In this document: piece by piece, positions 40,065 to 47,360 of the stretch | Numbering within the stretch: the first letter of the stretch is position 1 | Layout: each line of letters starts with the position of its first letter | Source of the DNA: an uncultured Pseudohongiella sp. | GTDB taxonomy: Bacteria > Pseudomonadota > Gammaproteobacteria > Pseudomonadales > Pseudohongiellaceae | Assembly: GCA_902597095.1 (NCBI GenBank) | Contig: CACJWK010000018.1 | Location: 1-47,360, forward strand | Direction: 5' to 3' | Length of the DNA stretch: 47,360 nt | The notes under the pieces: model-generated | What the model was told of the DNA's origin: nothing | The model's input: only the letters and a program-made list of their open reading frames with translations | The model's database searches: none | Program-made: the position numbers and the translations under genes

Positions 40065-40084
40065 TGCATCAGCTGTAAATGCCA

Positions 40085-40111
40085 TTTTAGACCAATTTTA
40101 GACCAATTTAG
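40085..40111. repeat. Short tandem direct repeat next to tRNA-Glu
   Basis: TTTTAGACCAA occurs twice in a row (40085-40095, 40096-40106), then a partial copy TTTAG (40107-40111). It lies just past the tRNA terminator, where integrase arm sites or integrase-gene ends are often found in tRNA-associated islands. No integrase gene is visible. Confidence 0.6.
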
Positions 40112-40382
40112 TCAGCGTTGCTGATTGTCTGCTCAGTGTTCAGCTTGCTTCGATCCTTGCCCTCTTATTCCTTTATCTGCTGCGCGTAGATGCGGAAAAC
40201 ATTGAATATAAGAGACGTAAATCGCCTTCAACAGGTGATTTGAACGCCAGTTTGTTTGTGTACCGTACAACTTGCCGCTCTGCTCTAAGACTTCCAGCCC
40301 CATTTCACCAAGTACCTATCTCTCACATCAATGAGATGATTTACACTAAAGTTCCTGAGCTATCTTAATAGGAGACGGATCA
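40112..40382. other. Gene-poor stretch between tRNA-Glu and the signalling genes
   Basis: No gene is seen. A small inverted repeat (TCTCA-catcaa-TGAGA, near 40320-40335) lies about 50 bp before the AGGAGA ribosome binding site of the short frame at 40383 and could be an operator. The stretch probably carries a promoter for that disrupted gene. Confidence 0.35.
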
Positions 40383-40451
40383 ATGGAAATTCATTCTTGG
40401 ACTGTCGATGATGAGGTTGCGATCAAGCAGTTAAAATATACGTTTGCATAG
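40383..40451 (+). pseudogene. 5' stump of a disrupted gene (possibly SnoaL/NTF2-like)
   Basis: A 22-codon frame, MEIHSWTVDDEVAIKQLKYTFA, begins seven bases after a good AGGAGA site but stops almost at once, running head-on into the 3' end of the cyclase gene. The pattern DDEVAIKQLKY resembles the first helix of SnoaL/NTF2-like proteins (xAIxQLKYxY). The reading is that the start of a resident gene survived while the rest was replaced when the island arrived. It could also be a real short peptide or chance; the family match rests on about ten residues. Confidence 0.4.
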
Positions 40452-42021
40452 TCCCCTTACCTTTAATTTCCATTGGTTCTCTTGGGGTAAGTGTGAAGCG
40501 GTCGGTTGTGAGTAGCTCCGCTGTTGCAGACGAAATATGAATAGCGTTGGGAACTCCATGCGACTCCATCCTGCAGGCCGTATTAACAGCGTCGCCCCAT
40601 AGATCGTATACAAATTTGTTTTTACCAATTACACCAGCTACTGCCGGGCCTGAGTGGATTCCAATTCGCATAGAGACCTTATGGCCTTCGATTTCGGGAA
40701 AAGTGCTCATGTAGGCGAGCATTTTGAATCCGAGGTCTGCGATTTTGTCAGCATGATTCGGATCAGGTTCTGGAATCCCGCTTGCAACCATATATGCATC
40801 GCCCATAGTCTTTATCTTTTCAACCCCCAGATCTTCGCAAAATCGATCAAATGCACTGAAGATCCGATTCAAATTCTGGACTATAACTCCCTCACTGAGT
40901 TCCTGTGAAAGCGGTGTAAATCCAACTATGTCACCGAAGAGCATCGTACACATGTCGAAAGAGTCAGCTATTGTTAATTCCTCATTTTTCATCCGTGTTG
41001 CGATAGATTTCGGGAGAATGTTTAACAAGAGTTCTTCATTTTTTTGTTTTTCTTCCTCGATTTTTGCTAGATGTTTGACTTCTCGGTCCTGTAGATTCTT
41101 TCTCTCGAGCGCAGAATTAATTCTTGCACTCAAAATCATGAAGTTGATTGGTTTTGTTACATAATCTTCAGCGCCAGCCTCCATGCACCTGTAAACGGTT
41201 TCTTGCTCATCTAATGAAGAAACAACTATGACAGGAATATTTCTCGATTTAAGTATGTCTCTGTTTCTTCCGAGAAAATCATATCCATTCATCTCAGGCA
41301 TTAGCAAATCAAGTAAAATAAGATCTATTTCCGGTTCACTAGAAATAACTTGTTCTGCGTCAATACCTGAATGAGCTAGAACCGCATTATGTTGAGCTGC
41401 TTCTAATTTTCTTTTTAAGTACTCAGTATTTGACGGGTTATCGTCAATTATCAAGATCTTTGAGGGATACTTCGTGTCAAGTACATTGGGGGCCTCTCTG
41501 AGCGCATCGGAGAAGCTCAAAACAGTTTCCAGGTCGTCTTTACTTAAAATTTCCAGTGTTACCAATTGGTCCACATCATCAATATTTTCATGTATCAGTT
41601 TCTTAATCGCTGATTGTAGATCATTTGAAGCATTTTCTATTTTTTTGAGGTCGCTTGAAAAATCGTGCACAAATGTTGTTTTGCAGATTCTTCTCAAATC
41701 GCTTAATTGTTCATTAATTTGGTTGAAATGAGGTTCCGTTTTCTTCCAAAGAGAATCTGACTGATCGCTTAGCTGTGAGAAAAATTGATTAAGTGTGAAA
41801 TTCTGAGATGAGAGCATTTGATCTATTTGTTGAACAATGGCCGTGCCATTCTCACTAATTTCGAAAAGTCTTGGCCCTAGTGCGCTATCTTTTTCGTAGT
41901 TTTCCTCGTCGAGTAGTTCTTCTGAAAGAAGCTCAGCGAAGCCGCAAGTAATATTAAGGTAAGTCTTGAGATTGTGTCGTATCTTACCGATTAACAGGTT
42001 ATGTAATCGTTGCTGCACCAT
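40423..42021 (-). CDS. Receiver-domain adenylate cyclase with N-terminal histidine-kinase-like segment
   Basis: 532 residues, soluble. Residues 1-75 look like a kinase dimerisation domain (IGKIRHNLKTYLNITCGFAELL, His16 in the H-box position) but no ATPase domain follows. A helical linker leads to a receiver domain (187-305; Asp193-Asp194, phospho-acceptor Asp238, Lys290) and a short coiled coil. The class III cyclase domain (about 352-520) has metal Asp364 and Asp408, the adenine-selecting Lys404 (KIKTMGD) and Asp473 (YDLWGD), and catalytic Asn480 and Arg484. So it should be active and make cAMP, with output set by phosphorylation. AGAGGT precedes the ATG. Its last codons overlap the stump at 40383. 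Confidence 0.9.
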   Translation of the reverse strand: MVQQRLHNLLIGKIRHNLKTYLNITCGFAELLSEELLDEENYEKDSALGPRLFEISENGTAIVQQIDQMLSSQNFTLNQFFSQLSDQSDSLWKKTEPHFNQINEQLSDLRRICKTTFVHDFSSDLKKIENASNDLQSAIKKLIHENIDDVDQLVTLEILSKDDLETVLSFSDALREAPNVLDTKYPSKILIIDDNPSNTEYLKRKLEAAQHNAVLAHSGIDAEQVISSEPEIDLILLDLLMPEMNGYDFLGRNRDILKSRNIPVIVVSSLDEQETVYRCMEAGAEDYVTKPINFMILSARINSALERKNLQDREVKHLAKIEEEKQKNEELLLNILPKSIATRMKNEELTIADSFDMCTMLFGDIVGFTPLSQELSEGVIVQNLNRIFSAFDRFCEDLGVEKIKTMGDAYMVASGIPEPDPNHADKIADLGFKMLAYMSTFPEIEGHKVSMRIGIHSGPAVAGVIGKNKFVYDLWGDAVNTACRMESHGVPNAIHISSATAELLTTDRFTLTPREPMEIKGKGTMQTYILTA

Positions 42022-42114
42022 TTACCTCTTGAATCTTGGCGGGTGATTCTGAATGGGTCGGAGATGAATATACCCAACCACAACCCCACGGGGAATATGG
42101 CTGTTCTTATCAGG

Positions 42115-42927
42115 CTACTTTTTCATGTTACTTAACCTTCCGAGAGGCATATTCTGCCCAATTACTCGGCTAGCTAACCCTCTCACAACGCCATACAAGC
42201 CTTTGTTCAATTGGGAGATGAAAGTAAAGGCGCTATCGCCGGATATTTGCCAAGCGTTTACAGCTGATGTCACCTCTACAGAGTCTGCACAAGGCACGCC
42301 GGCAATTGCTTCGGCGAGGCCCAAAACTCCTCCTTTCCCAAGAGAACACTTTCGGTCCCCACGGGTGACTTCTACCGAGCCAGACCGAATGATTAAGGCG
42401 TTTCCGTTACTAATATGTTTTTGGCTATCTTCTCCCGTTGAAACGTAGACTGTATCAAGTAATGTATTTCTGCTGATTGATTGCCAAGCGCTCTTTGCAG
42501 CGTTTGAAGAGTCAAGGTCATACGTTTCTTCGTGTTTGGAGCCTGCCTGATGCGCAGCAAGAAAGTTTCTTTGGAGCAGTTGCAGTGTTAGGCCTGTAAA
42601 AACAATGTTAACGAAATGTGGTGAGGCATTTATTTGATCTCCAAGCCAGTCAGCTGGTATTTCTAAGCAAGTGCTTCTTTCTTTTGCAATTGCTGTCGCG
42701 GTTCTGACCTTGGTTCCCAATATAGCTTGTTCACCAAAACTACTCCCACTTCCAAGTGATGCTAGTTTATGAGCGCCGTTATTAACTGCAATATCAATTA
42801 CTCCAGCTTGAATGATATACATTGCACTGGCTTTATCTCCTTCTTCAAAAAGAATTGTTCCCTCCGGAAGAAATATCTCTTGAAGACGCGGATTATGCTT
42901 ATAGGGCTTTCTTGTCACTTCATTCAT
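42115..42927 (-). CDS. Tandem cyclic-nucleotide-binding protein without output domain
   Basis: 270 residues, soluble. The first CNB domain (about 15-125) is canonical: EGTILFEEGDKASAMYIIQAG and the phosphate-binding cassette FGEQAILGTKVRTATA with Glu66 and Arg75. A second CNB-like domain (about 150-260) has the beta-roll (NALIIRSGSVEV) but its cassette, LGLAEAIAGVPCADSVEV, lacks the arginine, so it probably does not bind nucleotide normally. No DNA-binding, kinase or catalytic domain is attached, recalling the regulatory subunit of PKA. The ATG overlaps the stop of the HD gene (ATGA). The adjacent cyclase makes cAMP its likely ligand (inference). Confidence 0.85.
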   Translation of the reverse strand: MNEVTRKPYKHNPRLQEIFLPEGTILFEEGDKASAMYIIQAGVIDIAVNNGAHKLASLGSGSSFGEQAILGTKVRTATAIAKERSTCLEIPADWLGDQINASPHFVNIVFTGLTLQLLQRNFLAAHQAGSKHEETYDLDSSNAAKSAWQSISRNTLLDTVYVSTGEDSQKHISNGNALIIRSGSVEVTRGDRKCSLGKGGVLGLAEAIAGVPCADSVEVTSAVNAWQISGDSAFTFISQLNKGLYGVVRGLASRVIGQNMPLGRLSNMKK

Positions 42928-43592
42928 TCGGATATTCTATCGGTATAGTGAGGATGATCGTTGGAGCTGTTTTCAAGCCCTAATCTACCTTCGAGCTTTA
43001 GGAGGTTATCTTCCTTGCCAGCACGGAGCGCTAATTTGCCGGCAGGGCTTTGCCAATTATGTCGCAGCATAAGTTTGTGTGTTAGTGGCAGCATCTCTTC
43101 GATTTCGATGTTTAATTCTAGAGCTATCAATTCAGTTTGCGACAAAAATGTCGCATCTCCCAAATTCGCTAGATCTGCATCTAGAAGCCAAGCAGAAAGT
43201 GCTGTAGTGGCTACTTGAGCAGGGCCTTTTTCTGTCAACTTGGTGTCCATTATCATTTGTGATACCAAGTTTTCTTCTTCAGTAGAGAAACGATTGCAAT
43301 TCCGCATGGCTTTTTTCGCTAGCTTGGCGCCGATCCGTTCGTTATCTGCCCTTTGCTCTAGAAAACCTGCATCGTGAAATGCTGCTGCAATGCCTATTAA
43401 TAAAATATCTCTATCTGCCAGCCCGTCTGAGTGCGCCAACTCGATACTTCGATTAATAACCATTTTTGTATGCGCTGCAGAGTGGTAATGAAGCTCAGGA
43501 TCAAGTTGCGAATCTAGTTGCTTTAAAATATCTTGTACTAGCGGCTCGCTATCCACTAAGTCGCTCAGTGTGTCTTTGACATTTGACTTCAT
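42924..43592 (-). CDS. HD-domain metal-dependent phosphohydrolase
   Basis: 222 residues, resembling the COG4339-type predicted HD hydrolases. Metal ligands in order: His37 (YHSAAHT, with His41), His73-Asp74 (AAFHDAGF), Glu85, and Asp138/Asp140 (LLDADLANLG). HD enzymes cleave phosphoester bonds in nucleotides; substrates of this subgroup are not established. Being first in a run with a cAMP receptor and an adenylate cyclase, it is a candidate cyclic-nucleotide phosphodiesterase, but this is inference. No HD-GYP motif is present. The ribosome binding site is weak. Divergent from the serine hydrolase, with a 141-bp shared promoter region. Confidence 0.85.
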   Translation of the reverse strand: MKSNVKDTLSDLVDSEPLVQDILKQLDSQLDPELHYHSAAHTKMVINRSIELAHSDGLADRDILLIGIAAAFHDAGFLEQRADNERIGAKLAKKAMRNCNRFSTEEENLVSQMIMDTKLTEKGPAQVATTALSAWLLDADLANLGDATFLSQTELIALELNIEIEEMLPLTHKLMLRHNWQSPAGKLALRAGKEDNLLKLEGRLGLENSSNDHPHYTDRISE

Positions 43593-43733
43593 AAATTAGT
43601 CGCATCTTTCTGGTTGTGTAACCGACCAGTTGCAGTGACACACGACACGACAACATGACTGTTCGTGAATCAAACTGATTACCGCTGGATTCTAATATTA
43701 ACTACACCTAAGTGTAAGAGAGTGCAATGAGAT

Positions 43734-45035
43734 ATGAATAAGCGAATTAAATATTATTTCACTCGCGTGGGCGCGGTTTTCTTAGCGGTGGTTTTTTCCG
43801 CTGCGAGTAACTCACAAAGCGTTCAAATAACGCCTGAACAGGCAGGCTATGATGGTCCAACTCTAGAAAAAATTGTAGATAGGGCGAATCTAGTTTACGA
43901 GGCGGGCCTCATTCCAAACTACGCAATCGCTTTGGCAAAGGATGGTGAAATTTTCTTCTCCACTGCCCGCGGAGATCGGACTTTGGGGACTGACACACCA
44001 GTAGACCTAGATACCTTGTTTCCCTTGGCGTCTATGTCAAAGCCGATTACAAGCAGTGCCGTTATGCAGTTAGTCGAAAATGGCGAGCTTTCTCTTGATT
44101 CGAAATTGTCAGATTTCTTCCCCTTATTTGGTTCGATGTTGGTTGCGCCGAACGGAAGCTTGGGTGCTCAATTCGAGCCAGCGGTTAAGCAAATTACAAT
44201 TGAAGATCTTCTAACACACCGTTCAGGTCTTACTTATCGCACCCAAATCGCGGGAAATACAGAAGTGGCAGACCTTTATGAAGAAATTGAGCTAATGAAT
44301 TCATGTTTGTCACCTGATGAAAATATGGAGCTTCTCTCTCAAATTCCCTTGATAGCGCAGCCAGGATCGGAATGGAATTATTCTGTGTCATTGGATGTTT
44401 TGGGCGCTGTGATTGGTGTCGTATCAGGAGTGCCACTAGGTGAATACGTGTCTCAGAATATATTTGATCCGCTCGGTATAGACGGCTCTAAGTGGAGACA
44501 TGAACAAACAGATCTCGACGCTAAGTATGCGACATTATACGAACCGCCAGCGGGTGGTCAGCCATCATTAGGTGCGCTCGGTAATGAGTCAATCGAATGG
44601 CAATTAGTGGAGAGTTCTCGGTATTCGGCGTGCCCAGTCGGGGGGCCACAAAGATTGTTTGACGAAGGCGGGTCAGGGTTGGTGGGGTCTGTCAATGACT
44701 ACATACTGTACGCGTCGATGATCGCGAACCAAGGAACTTTCAACGGTGTCACAGTTTTGAAAGAAGAAACGGTCGATCTACAACTCACTGAGCGCCTAGA
44801 TATCAGCAGTTTCCAACAAGCGGACACAAAACGCGGTTTCGGGTTGGGGTTTGGAATCGTTTATGAGGAAGACAATTCTACCGTCGACTATGTGTTCTGG
44901 GGAGGATCCAATAACACTGGTTTTTTTATTGATCCAAAGAATAGAATCGTTGGCGTTCAAATGAGTTCATGCTTTCGTTGTCGCCAGGCTATGATTGCTG
45001 ATATCAAGAAAATAGTTAATGAAGCTGCCCTGTAG
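43734..45035 (+). CDS. Secreted beta-lactamase-fold serine hydrolase
   Basis: 433 residues. A signal peptide (about 1-28, VGAVFLAVVFSAASNSQS) sends it to the periplasm or outside. The class C beta-lactamase/esterase VIII fold is shown by the SxxK motif SMSK (in PLASMSKPITS), LLTHRSGLTY and the tyrosine motif WNYSVSLDVLG. The third motif region reads FWGGSNNTGFFIDP in place of a KTG box, as in esterases and peptidases of this fold, so it is probably not a true beta-lactamase. Substrate unknown. The sensor kinase starts 23 bp after the stop, so the two are likely co-transcribed. Confidence 0.85.
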   Translation: MNKRIKYYFTRVGAVFLAVVFSAASNSQSVQITPEQAGYDGPTLEKIVDRANLVYEAGLIPNYAIALAKDGEIFFSTARGDRTLGTDTPVDLDTLFPLASMSKPITSSAVMQLVENGELSLDSKLSDFFPLFGSMLVAPNGSLGAQFEPAVKQITIEDLLTHRSGLTYRTQIAGNTEVADLYEEIELMNSCLSPDENMELLSQIPLIAQPGSEWNYSVSLDVLGAVIGVVSGVPLGEYVSQNIFDPLGIDGSKWRHEQTDLDAKYATLYEPPAGGQPSLGALGNESIEWQLVESSRYSACPVGGPQRLFDEGGSGLVGSVNDYILYASMIANQGTFNGVTVLKEETVDLQLTERLDISSFQQADTKRGFGLGFGIVYEEDNSTVDYVFWGGSNNTGFFIDPKNRIVGVQMSSCFRCRQAMIADIKKIVNEAAL

Positions 45036-45058
45036 CTGATCTTAGACGGGAGGTATAG

Positions 45059-47360
45059 ATGCGGGTTCGCTTACTTTTGCTTGGTTTGGCGATACTGGGA
45101 TCAATAAGTACTGCATTGTCTGTTGGTGTTCTGATGAACAACAAAGAAGACATCAGAATTTCTACAGATCAAGCGCTGAATTATGAAATTTACACAGACA
45201 CTTGGGAACGCTTAATTTCTGAAAAAACTCAGGAACTTGAGGGTTTTGGATTGAATGGGCCAAGATCCAATTTTTGGAAAGCAGAGATCTCTACGCCACT
45301 CGATTTTGGTTCTACGAACAATAATTCAAACTATGATCTAGACTTCAGCGCGGCTGCTACAGGCGAGTTGCTAAACCCATTCATTAGGGCGTTCTCTTCT
45401 TCACAGTATTCAGAGGCAGGAAACTTCTTAAACATACTTTTCAACCCAAGCCTTCAAAGGCAAGAATTGCTTTTCTTTAATGCCATAGATCCTTCGAACT
45501 TGGAGTCTGTGGTATGCAGAAAAACTATTTTTTCGAGGCAATACGACCCTTGTTCTGAAATATTTGAAACAGAGTTTATTGATCTCGGTTCTAGATTCGA
45601 CCTATATGGATCGGTTATCGAGTCTGGCCTGTCTTGGTCAGGGATTATGGTGCAGTCAACTACTGCTGAGGAACATTACTCGTTGATCCATATTTTTCCG
45701 GTCGTGGTGAACGAAGCAGTTGAGATCCTTATCACGGTTGGTAGCTCATTGGATCCGATCATAGAGACAATAGGCCGAGAAGCCGTTGTTGACTCTCAAA
45801 TAATTAATACGAGGAGACCAGAGATTAATTTAGAGGAGGCATTTGAGGAAATCATTGAATTCAAAAGTCTCAATCCCCTATCTACAGCGGCCATAATATC
45901 GGACGCGGGCGATCGCCTGGAATGTCAACTCGCGAACTTCTTTAGTGCACAGAGCGAGTGTGATATTTCAGTGGTCGAGGCATCGTATTTGCAGTTAGGC
46001 ACTAGTCAAGAATCTTCTAAATATTCCCTCGCGCTTTCTCGTGATGTTACCGATATGACCATCCAGCTTGATAGTGTCACAAAGGATGTATTGCTGGCGG
46101 CCATTGTTTCTATTTCTATAATTATTCTTGTTATTACTATTGTTCAGAGAGCTCTCTTTGGCCGTCTAAACAGCGCCATGATTTTCATTCAGGCTCTGAC
46201 CAACGGAAAAACCGAGGTTGAGCTTTATGAAGGTAGAAATATACTCAGCCGAGAAGATGACGAATTTGGGCGGCTATTTTCTGCGCTCAGATCGTACAGG
46301 GATAATCTCATTGCTCTTGAGAAAGAGAGATCTAAGCGGAAACGTGCGCGGGTTGAAAGAGACTCTATTGTAATAGAAAAAATGAAAGTTCTTGCTTCAC
46401 AATTAGAGGGAGGGGCGCAGACGATGCTCCTTCAGGATATTGCTTCCATGGAATCAATGTCCGAAAAAGGAGAAGTTGATGAGCAGGAATCGATCAAGCT
46501 AACTGCCGTAGCGTTTGAGCGGATGTCAGATCAGGTTACAGCGCTGATTGATGCGAGAACTCAAGAGATGCAGAACGCGAGAGACGAGGCTAATGAAGCT
46601 AGCAAGGCCAAAAGCAAGTTTTTGGCGAACATGAGTCATGAACTGAGAACACCGCTGAATGCGATTATCGGCTATAGCGAATTGTTAGAGGACGAAGCAG
46701 AGGATGAAGGGAATTCTTCTATGCTGGAAGATCTTCGCCGGATCAAAGATAGCGGTAATCATTTATTGAATCTGATCAACGATATCCTAGACATTTCTAA
46801 AATTGAAGCAGGTAAACTTGAGCTCCATATCACCAAATTCGCGCTTTCTGATGTGCTAATACTTTTGGAGAATGTTTCTAAACCCCTGGGTGAGAAAAAT
46901 AATAATAAGCTATCTTTCACCGTAGTCGGTGAGCTTGGATTGCTGAGCCAGGATGAAACCAGGCTCAAGCAAGGAATACTTAACTTACTGAGTAATGCAT
47001 GTAAATTTACTGAAAATGGAGAAGTTACGTTAACTACAGAGAAAATAGTACAAGCGAATAAGAATTATTATTCTTTTGCAGTAAAAGACTCAGGTATTGG
47101 GATGACGGCAGAGCAGTTAAGTAAAATATTTGAGGAGTTTAAGCAGGCAAGTGAGGAAACCACATCTAAATTTGGAGGAACCGGTCTTGGTTTGTCGATA
47201 ACCAAAAATTTAGTCGAGATGATGGGCGGTTCCATAGAAGTCACTAGCAAGCTCAATGAAGGATCTACTTTTACAATAATTATTCCTGAAAGCTACAGTG
47301 AGCATGAGGGCGGAGATCATTCAGTTGCGGTAGACAAGCTAGACGGAATTCCTCACACAT
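45059..47360 (+). CDS. Membrane sensor histidine kinase (3' end outside the window)
   Basis: 767 residues seen, open at the right edge. GGGAGG precedes the ATG at 45059. An N-terminal membrane helix (6-26) and a second one (343-363) bracket a large periplasmic sensor region, not recognised, with two cysteine pairs of identical spacing (153/165, 289/301). A HAMP-like segment and a coiled coil follow, then the dimerisation domain with phospho-accepting His527 ([21 protein letters not shown]). The ATPase domain has [19 protein letters not shown] and [10 protein letters not shown]. The frame continues past the ATPase domain into a linker, so receiver and phosphotransfer domains may follow (hybrid kinase). 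A natural phosphodonor candidate for the receiver-cyclase (inference). Confidence 0.92.
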   Translation, partial: MRVRLLLLGLAILGSISTALSVGVLMNNKEDIRISTDQALNYEIYTDTWERLISEKTQELEGFGLNGPRSNFWKAEISTPLDFGSTNNNSNYDLDFSAAATGELLNPFIRAFSSSQYSEAGNFLNILFNPSLQRQELLFFNAIDPSNLESVVCRKTIFSRQYDPCSEIFETEFIDLGSRFDLYGSVIESGLSWSGIMVQSTTAEEHYSLIHIFPVVVNEAVEILITVGSSLDPIIETIGREAVVDSQIINTRRPEINLEEAFEEIIEFKSLNPLSTAAIISDAGDRLECQLANFFSAQSECDISVVEASYLQLGTSQESSKYSLALSRDVTDMTIQLDSVTKDVLLAAIVSISIIILVITIVQRALFGRLNSAMIFIQALTNGKTEVELYEGRNILSREDDEFGRLFSALRSYRDNLIALEKERSKRKRARVERDSIVIEKMKVLASQLEGGAQTMLLQDIASMESMSEKGEVDEQESIKLTAVAFERMSDQVTALIDARTQEMQNARDEANEASKAKSKFLANMSHELRTPLNAIIGYSELLEDEAEDEGNSSMLEDLRRIKDSGNHLLNLINDILDISKIEAGKLELHITKFALSDVLILLENVSKPLGEKNNNKLSFTVVGELGLLSQDETRLKQGILNLLSNACKFTENGEVTLTTEKIVQANKNYYSFAVKDSGIGMTAEQLSKIFEEFKQASEETTSKFGGTGLGLSITKNLVEMMGGSIEVTSKLNEGSTFTIIIPESYSEHEGGDHSVAVDKLDGIPHT

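Noticed and set aside
40140..40210. Minus-strand coding remnant reading RFTSLIFNVFRIYAQQIKE
   Set aside because: Looks protein-like but is only about 19 codons with no start, and I could not tie it to a family with confidence.
40423..43592. Pycsar- or CBASS-type antiphage defence
   Set aside because: The cyclase has a receiver domain and cAMP-specific residues, and no effector (TIR, membrane-spanning, nuclease) is attached to the CNB protein. Nothing beyond a cyclase and a CNB domain matches those systems.
43593..43733. Crp (cAMP receptor) operator in the divergent promoter
   Set aside because: No TGTGA-N6-TCACA-like site could be found; only short GTGT/ACAC fragments with wrong spacing.

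Overview
The window reads as a chromosomal segment of an aerobic, probably marine, gammaproteobacterium (Pseudomonadales/Cellvibrionales-like). Grounds for this are FadB/FadA, TtcA, YheU, PdxB, AlaA, a tig-clpP-clpX-lon-hupB-ppiD-fabI cluster, a gloB-methyltransferase-rnhA-dnaQ cluster, a cobalamin-dependent MetH and an ArsB/NhaD-type transporter. The species cannot be named from the sequence alone.

From 1 to about 39.4 kb the content is dense and mostly housekeeping. 0.3-2.2 kb holds a Bax-type glucosaminidase and a secreted polysaccharide deacetylase. 2.3-9.4 kb runs in one direction: fadBA (beta-oxidation), ttcA (tRNA thiolation), yheU, a TusA-like sulfur carrier, a stand-alone 5'-3' exonuclease and pdxB. 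alaA lies convergent to pdxB. msrB, two small uncharacterised genes and mobA follow. 13.2-22 kb is the protein-quality-control block (trigger factor, ClpP, ClpX, Lon, HU, PpiD), ending at convergent fabI. 22.9-26.8 kb holds a POT peptide transporter, an MltD-like transglycosylase and GloB. 26.9-29 kb holds a methyltransferase, RNase HI and DnaQ. 29.3-33.8 kb holds the NhaD-like transporter, NudC, SohB and AcuI. MetH, NfuA, a dimeric dUTPase and a small coiled-coil protein close this half.

A tRNA-Glu(UUC) gene with a strong promoter and a terminator sits at 39.9-40.1 kb. Just beyond it are a short direct repeat, a gene-poor stretch and what looks like the 5' stump of a disrupted gene. From there to the right edge the DNA is visibly richer in A+T (one sampled 60-base line is about 40% G+C, against 57% in the lon region), and the genes are all signalling or accessory. 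This looks like an island placed next to the tRNA.

The island is the most interesting part. On the minus strand are an HD-domain phosphohydrolase, a tandem cyclic-nucleotide-binding protein without an output domain (joined to the HD gene by an ATGA overlap), and a class III adenylate cyclase carrying a receiver domain and an N-terminal histidine-kinase-dimerisation-like segment. Divergent from these are a secreted beta-lactamase-fold serine hydrolase and, 23 bp downstream, a membrane sensor histidine kinase that runs off the window. Together they have the parts of a self-contained phosphorelay-to-cAMP circuit: sensor, cyclase, cAMP receptor and candidate hydrolase. The individual families are known. 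I do not recognise the combination as a described system, and its function is inference.

Smaller points of note: a probable C-to-T nonsense change that removes the last residues of the third LysM repeat of the MltD-like protein, a sigma-32-like promoter before lon, long structured-looking leaders before hupB and the NhaD-like gene, and a small gene near msrB whose reading frame continues past its stop.
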